Assembly (NCBI GenBank): GCA_030765065.1
Contig: CM060989.1
Location: 62,138,001-62,202,000 of the forward strand
Direction: 5' to 3'
DNA: 64,000 nucleotides
From: Deroplatys truncata
Lineage: Eukaryota > Arthropoda > Insecta > Mantodea > Mantidae
Shown: positions 54,628 through 64,000 of the stretch, in pieces
How positions within the stretch are numbered: the first letter of the stretch is position 1
Layout: the number at the start of each line of letters is the position of its first letter
Notes under the pieces: generated by a model
Database searches by the model: none
The model's input: the letters and a program-made list of their open reading frames with translations, nothing else
What the model was told of the DNA's origin: nothing
Position numbers and translations under genes: made by a program

Positions 54628-56741
54628 TAAAATGCTGTTGCTATTCACTTGTTCTTTACAGTGTTGTGGAATTTAAAGCCACATTAGTAGGTATATCTTG
54701 AATTATCCAATATTTTGGCTGCACAAACGTTAAGTAATGTGTTCATTTTGATTAATCAATAGCATTGTCAAACTAACAGCACCTAGTCAATGTGTGTGTG
54801 AACATTCTGATTAATCGGCAGCATTTTTATATTAACAGTACCTGGTCAGTATGTTACAAATATGTTTATTAATTAGTAATAGTATCAATAGGTATATCTG
54901 TGAAATCTGCTATAGTGAGCAACACTGTGTGTCACAGTATAACTATTAGATATTATGAATATTACTATTGATTAATCAGTAACACTGCTCCCGTACTTAC
55001 CGTAGTCTACACATTTTATGTGCACAACTGTGATTGATCAGCAACACCGTGTTGAGATAATTTTGTTATTACTTCTTTATTAATAAGTAGTTTTTATTCA
55101 CATTTCACAATAATTACATTTAACAATATAATAAATTCTACTCAATCGGAATAGACTGCTCTTACAGGACCCTATATACTAAACACCCTGTTATTTGTGC
55201 CAGCTTGATGCTATCCCTATCTTACACTCTTATATTTGTTTCATACTTCTAAATCTATAGATATTCTTTCCTAAGCAGTTCTGTCGTATCTTCTTTGTTC
55301 TTGTTCTTGACTATTATTTCAGTCCTTTTGTATTATTAAACCTTATTTGTCTTAATTTTTCACTATTTTCTCTTGCCTTCCCTAAATATTTACCACGTTT
55401 TCAGAAACATTCCCCTATGTATTTCAAAACCAGAATACCTTACTACTTGTTTCAAACTACTTCTAACGTTGTGTTTTCCTGAAATTCTATTAAACAGTGT
55501 CGATGTCTATGCTTCCATATAACCTGCAAAATTCCTTATTTGCTTTCAGTCCATTTAGCCATAATGTCCTTATTCTTTCACATGTTAATCCTTCCCTTTC
55601 AGTTTTATATCAGATATCAACATATTTTTCTTGACCCAGTCCCTCCTTAAAACTTCTTTAAAAGTTTAGTACTGATTTCCTGTTTTCAAAATTATCGATC
55701 CTTAGTTTCACTTTGTTCCTGTTTATTACTTTAAAAATCTGCACTAAAGTTTATATAATTGATTTACCGCTGTTAAAGACCATATGATGCTTGAGAACTA
55801 CAGAAAGTGTAACGACATATTGTATACTAGTTGGTGCAACAAGGCCGTAGGCCGAGTTATCCAATCCTACGAGCAAAATAAAGCCACTTTTAATACATGT
55901 GGTATTTACTATTTTTAGAGAGCACTCGCATTTATGAAATATCGATAATATTATATCGATTCCTAAAACTAAGAGAAATCACGTTTAGAACGAGATCAAC
56001 GCACGCGTATAGCAAGATTCCTGAAACACGAGAAACTACATTAAAAACGAGATCAACTCTCATGTGCAGCGAGATGGCAGATGTTTTGATGTTTTTTTGA
56101 TTCGCTAGCAGTCATTTTCAGTGAAGTTATTTTCAGTGTGTTTTTCCTTACACCAGGCAATGAAGAGATTAAATGCTATATCATATAGCATTCTGGATTT
56201 TTAGGGTAAGTAGTTCTAATGTTATACTTTCTACTCTTCTGTAATTTCACCTGGCTCTCCCATTTCAGCTTCTTCTGAATTCATAATTACCGCCATTTAA
56301 TCTTTATGTAGGTTATACTAGATAAAAGAATAACATTTTAGATCAAAGTAAGCACAAGGTATCGATTAACTCTGGAACGAATTGCGATAAATTGAGGTAT
56401 AACGATTTGTATCGTAAACAGGTAATGCGATGCCATGAGTAATTAATCATGTAAAAAGACATAATGAAAAGTAAAACCTAATCAAAGTCGAATTGTTAAA
56501 CATCTGCAAATACAAAGGGCAAATGCCATGTGATTGGACTTGAAACCAAAGTTGGTCACATTGGAGTGATATAAAATGTTTATGGCACTAGCGCGATAAT
56601 GTAAAGCTTTTAGTTCGTGTGCACTATGTTAAAAGTTCTGCTTTTAGGCCATACTGTCTAAAAAAATATTTTTCTGTGCTTTTATAAAACAAAATGCTAA
56701 ACAATACATCTTCATGGTGTGGGGATAGCGTGTCTGCTTCA
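54628..56741. other. Unannotated upstream region
   Basis: About 2.1 kb without a convincing gene. 54720-55030 contains loosely repeated GATTAATCAGTAAC-like phrases (GATTAATCAATAGC, GATTAATCGGCAGC, GATTAATCAGTAAC, GATTGATCAGCAAC), an irregular ~80-bp periodic repeat. 55900-56100 is an ORF without motifs. Confidence 0.5.
54745..55050. repeat. Irregular tandem-like repeat around GATTAATCAGYAAC
   Basis: Four to five diverged units contain a GATTAATC phrase followed by AGCA or GTAAC and TGTG-rich spacers (near 54748, 54809, 54868, 54968, 55031). The units are too diverged to define a period exactly. Confidence 0.45.
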
Positions 56742-56745
56742 CATT

Positions 56746-57851
56746 TCAGACAGTATTTTTAACACTTAAATGACTTCAGTCTAATTATATAATATGTAAA
56801 TTCAGTAACAGTCCGCCTTGAAGCAATATGTAGGTATGTAATAATTTGTAAAATGTATGTAACAGTCATTGAATATGCTTATATTATTGTAAACATGTTC
56901 AATTATGTTATGTGAATGCATTACGTAATTTAATAATGTAGGAGCTGTGAGAATAATAAGTTAAACGTTGCTAACAATGAGGTAACATTGAGGTAACCTT
57001 GAGGCAATAATGAGTTTGAGAGTTTAAATGCTACTAGTCATTATTAGAGCAGCAATAATGTAAATTTTGAGACAGTTTAAAAATAGCCAATCAACAGCCA
57101 GAAAAGGCTTTAGTTAAATGCAGGTGTTCTATTGGAGTAGGATTAGCCAATCAGAGACTTGAAATACAGAGATTTACAGGTTTAGACGGTTGAAATCTAT
57201 TCAGTTGCCTGCAGACAGTGATAGTAACCGGATGCAAATGCGTCATCTAGAGAAATATAATACGTATTCGTGTGAGACGAAAAATAATTATACGTGTTAA
57301 AAAGAGCAAGTAATAAATAAAAGAATCTAACAGCTCTCTATATCAGTGAAGTGCTATTTAATTTGTGTCAAGGATTAATAAAAAGGAGTGAATTAAAACT
57401 TAAAAGCTGCTAAGCCTACATTCTTGTCGCATCACGCCCTGCCAAGATATTCATGTCTCTAAAATAATACTAACGCAGCCGAGGCAAACATAAATATTAA
57501 ATATTTAAAGAAACAGTTTAATTACAAAGTTAATATCTTTTTTTAAAACTTGGGGCAAAGGCCATCTAAAAATACATTTGGGGCAAAGGTCACCTGAAAG
57601 TACATTTGGGGCGAAGGCTACCGGAAACTACTATAAGTGCGGTTGCAACTACTACAAGTTCGAATCCCCAACAGTTGAAATATAATACATCATCTTCAAA
57701 CTGACTTTCCATACGTAGCAGCAACAAACATTTTCTCAGATTGACGCCCAAAGCATGGTGCAAATAACGTAAAGAAAAAATAACCTTCTTCAAATTGGCT
57801 TCCATACGTGGAGCTAAATAAATAAACAACTCCAACAAAACTTTTTCCTCA
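56746..57851 (+). mobile_element. Solo LTR, family 2, copy 5, with PBS-like array
   Basis: CATT flanks both sides (56742-56745 and 57852-57855). It starts TCAGACAGTATTTTTAACAC and ends TTTTTCCTCA. The 3' part contains three GGGGC(A/G)AAGG units (57552-57622) and PBS-like TGACTTTCCATACGTAGCAGC (57702-57722), TGACGCCCAAAGCATGGTGC (57742-57761) and TGGCTTCCATACGTGGAGC (57796-57814). Confidence 0.87.
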
Positions 57852-57855
57852 CATT

Positions 57856-58365
57856 CAAGAGATCCAAAGTTCTAATCTCGATTAAAGTAAATTACTCGGA
57901 TAAGGTTTTTTCTAAGGTTTTCCCTTATCCTAAACAGATAAATGTCGGGCAACTTAAGTTCTCTGGATCACAAGCTCATTTGTGTATCATTTCATCCATT
58001 TTATTCATCATCCAAAATGATCTACCCGATTAAAGCAAGTTAAACAAAAAAGCCAAAGAAAGGCCACTAAAAATCATATTTCTTGTAATGAGTACTGAAA
58101 ATGTTTCTCCACACATTTTTGTGCTGTTTCTAATAATTGCACCTACATAGAATATCTTAGATATAACTAACTCTTAATAATATGACAGTGAATCACTTCC
58201 GTTCTTTTTCATACCTTACACTGGGTTCTGTTGAAGTAGTTGCTATGAAACATACATATGATGAGTTGATGTAAATTGATTCTTTTACTCTCCAGTGTTG
58301 GCATTATCTTGCAGGTAAATTCTTCAGGTTATGAGTAGGACATTAAATCTTGTAAGGTCTATGCA
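57856..58365. other. Unannotated upstream flank
   Basis: No ORF, RNA or known repeat recognised. Confidence 0.4.
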
Positions 58366-59169
58366 AAAAAATCTGGTGTTACACTCACATGACTTTCTCT
58401 ACTCTTGTGCTCTTGTACTTGCAAGGGCAATATAGAAATACAGTAGCCTTTAAGCACATACATATCTCTTAATAGCTGGTTGCTAGGTGCAGCACCATTC
58501 CCTTTGCCACAGATTAATACTCTTTGCATATCCAAGACAAAAAAATGAATAACGAATTCCCATTTGAGAAAATAAGTATTGAAAAATTTAAGGGAATAAC
58601 AAGCAATATCTCGAAAATGATTCTCTCAACAAAATATGTATATGACATAAATTGTGTATTTTAAAGCGGTCTACATTTTTTGTGTATTAAAATTTTGTCT
58701 ATGTCTTATGGTTTACCAGTTATGCAAAAGTCGTTCACAATGAAGAATACTTTTGGAGAAATTCCCAGAAAATTCAAGATATACATTTTATTTGTCATGA
58801 AAATATCTTAAACATACGATATTTTAATCAAAATCGTTAGAGCCATTTTTGAGAAAATTAAAATTTTCGAAAAATGTTCCATGTAAAGGGTAATCTGGGG
58901 TGGGGGGATTTTCTTGAAAACCTTCGTGTCGCATCTCTGGAAGATACTGAACCTAAATACCAAGTTTGGTGTTTATCCGACTGTTCGTTTCTGAGTTATG
59001 CTGTTCATAGACACACGGACAGACACACAGACACACACGGACATGTTTCCAAAAATGCTTTTTCTGGATTCAGGGGGCCTGAAAACGTGTATTTCCGGTG
59101 AAATCTCGGTATCGAATTTTTGGGTGGAACACAATACTTCCCCTACTTACTATACGTAGTAGAGAAAGA
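58366..59169 (-). repeat. Repeat A copy
   Basis: It runs from AAAAATCTGGTGTTACACTC to CTATACGTAGTAGAGAAAG in minus orientation. The CA block (59010-59042) is interrupted by ACGG and ACAG. Confidence 0.85.
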
Positions 59170-59189
59170 AAATATATTAGAATATGAAA

Positions 59190-60880
59190 AATCATGTTGT
59201 ATATTTACATGACTTTCTCTACCCTCTGCCGCTTATTAATGGGTATACAAACTGTTGTTACTAAAGCTTATTTTTCTATTTCATTTTGATCCAAATAAGC
59301 CTTTGCAGAAATAGCTACATTACACATATCATTAATGTACAAAGGGAATAGCTAGAGTCAAATGTTTAAAAATCTGATGTGTTACACTCACATGACTTTC
59401 TCTACTCTTGTACAAACTATTTTTACAAACGTTTATTCCCCATATGCTTCATGTTACTCGAGATATCGAGATGTCAATCTTATTGCTAATTTTCTTGTAG
59501 ATGCAAGGGGAACATGGTAGGTTATAAGCGATAGTCAAATCTTTTAAGCGCTGGTTGCTATGTGGCGCATTCTATTCTGTTTGCATATCCAGGACATAAA
59601 AAACTGAATAACGAATTTGAGAAAAAGTGTCTTGGAAAATTTAAGGAAATAACAAGCAATATCTCGAAAATGGTTCACTCAACTAAAAAAATGTATATGA
59701 CATAAATTGTGTATTTTAACGCGATCTACATTTTTTGTGTAGTAAAGTTTTGTCTATCTCTTATGGTTTACCAGTTATGCAAAAGTCGTTCACAATAAAG
59801 AATATTTTTGGAGACATTTCCAGGAAATTCAAGATATACATTTTATTTGCAATAAAAATATCTTAAACATATGATAGTTTAATCATAATCGTTAGAGCCA
59901 TTTTTGAGAAAATTAAAATTTTCAAAAAATCTTCCATGTAAAGGGTACTCTGGGGTGAGGGGATTTTCTTGAAAACCTTCGTGTCGCATCCTTGGAAGAT
60001 ACTGAACCTAAATACCAAGTTTGGTGTTTATCTGACTGTTCGTTTCTGAGTTATGCTGTTCACAGACACACACACAGACAGACACACAGACACACACACG
60101 GACATGTTTCCAAAAATGCTTTTTTTGGATTCAGGGGGTCTCAAAACATGTATTTCCGGTGAAATCTCGGTATCGAAATTTTGGGTGGAATACAATACTT
60201 CCCCTACTTACTTTACGTAGTAGAGAAAGTAAAAAGTGGACGCTATATGTTGGCCTTAAAATTCCATAATATTTCCATAACATCGTGAGCAACAATCGAA
60301 TGCTGACAGGACTTTAATGACCAAGTAATGAACAATTCGAAACTTTAATAGCGGATATCTCAAAAATGGCTTATGTCACAAAAAACTTACTTAATTTAAG
60401 TTGTGTGTTTTAAAGAGATCTACATTTTTTGTGTAGTACATTTTCGTCTATCACTTAACGTTTACCAGCAATACAAGATTATAGAAAATTCCTTCCGAAT
60501 GAATAGGACTTCAAAGGCTATTCCAAGAAAGTTCAAGATTTACATTTTACTCGTCATGTAAATATTACATTTGCCATTTTAATAAAAATCGTTAGAGCCA
60601 CCTTTTAGAAAATACATTTCGAAAAATATTCAATGTAAAGGGTAGTTTGGGCTAGGGGAATTTCTTGAAAATCTGCGTGTCGCATCTTTGGAAGATACTG
60701 AACCTAAATGCCAAGTTTGGTATTTATCGAAACATTTCGTTTTTGAGTTATGCTGTACACACACATGGATCATTTTCTAAAAATTCCTTTTTTGGGCTCA
60801 GGGGGCTTCAAAACATATATTTCCGTGAAATCCCGACATCTATTTTTTGTGGAATACAATACTTTTCCTACTTAAGTAGA
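59190..60880 (-). repeat. Young repeat A nested in an older repeat A
   Basis: The older copy occupies 59190-59365 and 60236-60880. A younger complete copy (about 59368-60231) is inserted between, flanked on both sides by TAAAAA (59362-59367 and 60231-60236). The empty site is recognisable in the 34.2-kb relative (AATATTTAAGAACTGGGTGC). This is the best view of the repeat's TSD. Confidence 0.85.
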
Positions 60881-61941
60881 GAACCTCTGTTCGCGCGCCG
60901 GCCGCCTCGCTCCTTCTACAGCGATAGAGGTATATCCCTCCAACCGCTTCATGTTCTCAGGCAGTATTTTTAACACTTAAGTAAATAATTTCAGTCTAAT
61001 TATATAATACATAAATTCATAACAGGCCGCCTTAAAGCAATATGTGTATGTAACAATATATAAGGAGTGTATATTACAGTCATTGTATATATTTATATTA
61101 TTGTATCCACGTGTAATAATGTTATGTGAACGTATTACGTAATTTAATAATGTAGTAACTGTGAGAATAATAAATTAAACGTTGCTAACAATGAGGTAAC
61201 AATGAGGTAACCTTGAGGCAATAATGAGTGAGGGTTTAATAATGTTACTTGTGATTATTGGAGCAACAATAATGTAATTTTAGTGACAATTTATAAAATA
61301 GCCAATCAACAACCAGAAAAAGCTTTAGTTAAATGAAGGTATTCTATTGGACTAGGATTAACCAATCAGAAAAAAAATGGAGCGAAATTTACAAATTCAG
61401 AAGTCAGTTGCTTGTAGACAGTGTTCCTAACCGGACGCGAGAACCCGTCCTCGAGAATTTAATACGTATTCAGTGTGAGACAAAAAATAGCTTGTGTTAA
61501 AAAAGTGCAAGTAATTCATAAAAGAATCTCACAGCCCTCTATCACTGAAGTGTTATTTAAATCGTGTCAAGCATTAATAAAAGGAGTGAAGTAAAATTAT
61601 AATCTGTGTAAGCATACATTCTTAGTGCACCACAACCCTGCCAAGACATCCATGTCTAAAATAAATACTGGCGCAGCCGAGGCAAACATAAATATTAAAT
61701 ATTTAAAGAAACAGTCAAATTACAAAGTTAATACTTTTAAATTTTTTTGACGAAGGCTACCGGGTACCATACGTGCGGTTGCAACTACTTCAAGTTCGGC
61801 TCCCCAACAGTTGAAATATAATACAACTCCTTCAATACAATCTACTTCAAATTGATGCCCAAAGCCTGGTGCAAATAACGTAAAGATACTATCTACATCA
61901 AATTGCTTCCATACGTGGCGCAAATAACAATACAACAAAAC

Positions 61942-62326
61942 ATTCATTCATTCATTCATTATCTGTTTACCCTCCTCTTATGTAGGACTTACACCCCCCA
62001 GGACTTACAGGCGGGTGCCTGGGGTCAGAGGCCCGTTGAGGAGCAGACACTCATGGATCAGATAGAACATCCAGGATGGGTGATCAGCCCGATGCCTGGT
62101 ATGGGATGGAGGAAGTAGATGAATCGAAATGTTGGTGAAATGAATGAAAGGAAAGGTGATGATGGAGCAGTTGGTGGAATGAATGGCGGGGGAAACCGGA
62201 GAACCCGGAGAAAACCCGCCCAGACGCCGCTTCGTCCACCACAAATCCCACATGCAGGTCCCTGGTATTGAACCCAGGCCGCCTCGGTGGGAGGCGAGCG
62301 GTCTAACCACTCGGCCGCGGCGCCGC
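61942..62326 (-). repeat. tRNA-type SINE, full length
   Basis: A 14-bp TSD, CAATACAACAAAAC, flanks it (61928-61941 and 62327-62340). On the minus strand the 5' end is strongly tRNA-like: GCGGCCGAGTGGTTAGACCG (A box) and CTGGGTTCAATACCAGGGAC (B box), with a Ser/Leu-like A-box sequence. The tail is (ATTC/GAAT)n at 61942-61960. It is the intact counterpart of the fragment at 1-209. Confidence 0.92.
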
Positions 62327-62353
62327 CAATACAACAAAACAACTTCTTCAAAT

Positions 62354-62464
62354 TGGCGCCCAAAACGTGGGGCTAATAAAAATACTTCTTCAAATTGGCG
62401 CCCAACGTGGGGCAAATAACAATACAACAAAACAGCTTCTTCAAATTGGCGCCCAACGTGGGGC
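62354..62464 (+). repeat. Tandem PBS array inside an LTR
   Basis: Three units: TGGCGCCCAAAACGTGGGGC (62354-62373), TGGCGCCCAACGTGGGGC (62396-62413) and the same 18-mer again (62447-62464). Each is preceded by CTTCTTCAAAT and followed by (A/T)AATAA. The spacing is 42 and 51 bp. They precede the LTR's 3' terminal CA, so they lie inside the LTR and not after it. Confidence 0.92.
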
Positions 62465-62486
62465 TAATAAATATCTCCTTCAGTTC

Positions 62487-64000
62487 TCATGGTTTCAGTT
62501 ACAAGTACAACGATAATATAAGCACATACCTTATCATAAGAGATGCTGGAAATGTTGTCCTTCTCTATCCATCTTCTGCCATCCTCTCAAGAAATGTTCA
62601 TTCACACTCGACAGTTCAATATATGAAATTGAGTGAATTTCTCTCCTGATGTTTTCTTTAATTCTTCCAATGTATGTTTTTTTTTTTGCTTACACCTCAT
62701 TTTTCATATGCTCATTAGTAGAGTTATTATGTGTAATTAATTGTATTTACGAAATGGTACAATAATTGATCCACGCTTAATATTCTTCTCTGGCGAAGCA
62801 TTTCAAGGCTATATGGCTAGTTTTATCGCAAAATAACACATATTGGAGCACAGAGAAATTCGATTTTCCACACGAGATTCTCTTGCATGACGCGAAAACT
62901 GGTGTACAGTAAATGCATTCAGAATAATAGGACCTATATGTTCTGAAATGCAGAGACTTACAAGAATGACTTACACCATTTATTTCCAACTACCGCGCAA
63001 ACAGCGGATGAGTCATTAAATTTAATTCAGGAAATGTTTGACAATAATGTAATTATAGTTCAGATACTTAGGAAAAACTCTTGGGAAGGGTAACTAACCT
63101 GGCCATGTATTCCCCCTCTCTAACTGCCTTGGATGGGCATGGCTCTGAGTCGCTGCTTAAGCAGCGCACGCCTAAATTCACATAGCCCGTGTTTCATTTT
63201 ACTCTCACAAAAGCGTTTATCACTTAATCACATCACTGTTGTAACTATCCAACTGTAAAGGCAGAACTAAAGACACAATATCATTGCAACAAAAATGTTG
63301 TGTTTGTAGATTGCTGTGACAGGCCACGCATAGCGCAAGGTGCAGCGGGTGTGAAAACAAATGTTTGCATATAACTAGCGATAGCATTTGGCATAAATGA
63401 GGTATTATCATGGGATATCTTCCAAAAGCTAATTCATATATTTAGGGTGTTTCATAGTCTTCTCTCCCCCATCTGTCTCTTCAAGGAAAAAAGTTCCTCG
63501 CTGATTTGTTTTCATAATACAAATTAAAAAATATTCATCTCAATCTGTGCTCTTTAACATACCTCTTACAGAACTGTAATTAGCATTTTAATTTTTGAGT
63601 TATCTCGGTGTAAACGAAACCCATTAAATTTTTCTACACTATAAAATTGCTGTGTTCACAACACCGAGGGATTTCACTAAGTTATGCTCACGACCCTCAC
63701 GTTTTTTATTTAACTGCATGTGATTTGTATCTATTGTAATAAGATGTGAGCAACAAACCCCATACATTGTAAGAACTAAAAGAAAAGATGCGGCGAGGAA
63801 TTCGCTCAATCGGATGTTTAATTCTCCAATGTGAATTAAAATTCCCTAAGATGACAGAAACATGCGGATATAGGTGAACATTTCCAACATCTCTTGTGAT
63901 AAGGTATGTGTTTGTTATAATTGTAGCTTAACTCTGAGAACGTGAAGCAGTTGCGGGGATATTATAACTGTTTTGGCGGGAGTTCGAGCTGTGGCGGCCA
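62487..64000 (+). mobile_element. mariner/Tc1-type element copy 2, interrupted, running off the window
   Basis: The left part matches 31570-32170 (CATACCTTATCATAAGAGAT, then a TGAAATTGAGTGAATTTCTC block, and the transposase remnant YWSTEKFDF near 62835). The right end pairs with the left as in the first copy (63880-64000, GGAGTTCGAGCTGTGGCGGC at the very end). About 800 bp (63066-63868) between them is not present in the first copy. Confidence 0.68.
63066..63868. other. Unidentified insertion within the mariner copy
   Basis: Base composition is less AT-rich. No ORF with motifs. AGGGTGTTTCATAGTCTTCT near 63445 looks like a transposon end but no partner was found. Confidence 0.4.

Larger units (their letters stand above)
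60957..62482 (+). mobile_element. Solo LTR, family 2, copy 6, with nested SINE and intact PBS array
   Basis: GTTC flanks both sides (60953-60956, 62483-62486). It starts TCAGGCAGTATTTTTAACAC and ends ATATCTCCTTCA. AATAAA is near 61575. The 3' third is a stack of PBS-like units, eroded at 61786-61921 and intact at 62354-62464. A SINE (61942-62326) is inserted within the stack. Confidence 0.88.

Noticed and set aside
61942-62326. A functional tRNA gene (A and B boxes present)
   Set aside because: The tRNA-like head is followed directly by a SINE body and tail, with a 14-bp TSD; no proper acceptor pairing at the 3' side.
62005-62430. 141-codon and 101-codon minus ORFs
   Set aside because: They run through the tRNA-type SINE and PBS array; the openness comes from a GC-rich SINE body, not from a protein.
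62354-62464. Regularly spaced repeats, CRISPR-like at first sight
   Set aside because: Eukaryotic context, only three units, unequal spacing, and the repeat is a tRNA-Lys primer-binding site.

Overview
This is a eukaryotic, almost certainly arthropod (probably insect) genomic window. It is AT-rich, has spliced coding exons, and is dense with transposable elements. The host gene I can recognise is THOC1 (Hpr1), a subunit of the THO mRNA-export complex. It lies on the minus strand across nearly the whole window. Nine exons can be chained in one continuous reading frame, with GT/AG borders at every junction, from the ATG at 52561 down to 3329 (1310 coding nt, about 436 residues). The gene continues past the left edge: the last third of the protein, including the region that is a death domain in animals, is not here. 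Introns range from 84 bp to about 10.5 kb and are built largely of transposons.

Layout, left to right. 0-3.3 kb: SINE, dispersed repeat A, a 1.3-kb mariner-type element. 3.3-11.7 kb (intron 8): a LINE remnant on the minus strand split by repeat A, a tRNA-type SINE, mariner and LINE fragments, a Tigger/pogo remnant and a solo LTR. 11.8-21.3 kb (intron 7): a palindromic Penelope-like element (PLE), a young gag-only LTR retrotransposon with 99% identical LTRs (14033-18149), repeat A, and a DNA transposon keeping only its DNA-binding ORF. 21.5-27.5 kb (intron 6): a solo LTR, two PLE copies with inverted ends, repeat A. 27.6-32.5 kb (intron 5): a PLE with RT and GIY-YIG domains interrupted by an LTR, and a mariner derivative. 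32.6-43.1 kb (intron 4): two Tigger elements, an LTR fragment inside an old repeat A, a fold-back mariner, a 2-kb LINE with an RT ORF. 43.2-49.6 kb (intron 3): repeat A, PLE remnant, two solo LTRs. 52.6-64 kb, upstream of THOC1: repeat A clusters, two solo LTRs, one with a nested SINE, and part of a mariner element.

The most unusual signals concern LTR elements. (1) The 3' ends of the LTRs of two different families carry stacks of tRNA-Lys-type primer-binding-site (PBS) motifs. The stacks grade from badly eroded (inside) to intact (at the outermost 3' end), as if LTRs grow by swallowing their own PBS. (2) Two insertions of one LTR family are flanked by long direct duplications of the target (184 bp and about 290 bp) rather than the usual 4 bp. 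(3) PLE copies repeatedly carry an inverted copy of their own 3' tail at the other end, with a hammerhead-ribozyme-like motif in both arms. (4) A gag-only LTR element appears recently mobile.

All identifications come from reading the sequence and from memory of protein families; no database search or alignment was run. Boundaries of repeats are approximate unless a target-site duplication (TSD) is quoted.
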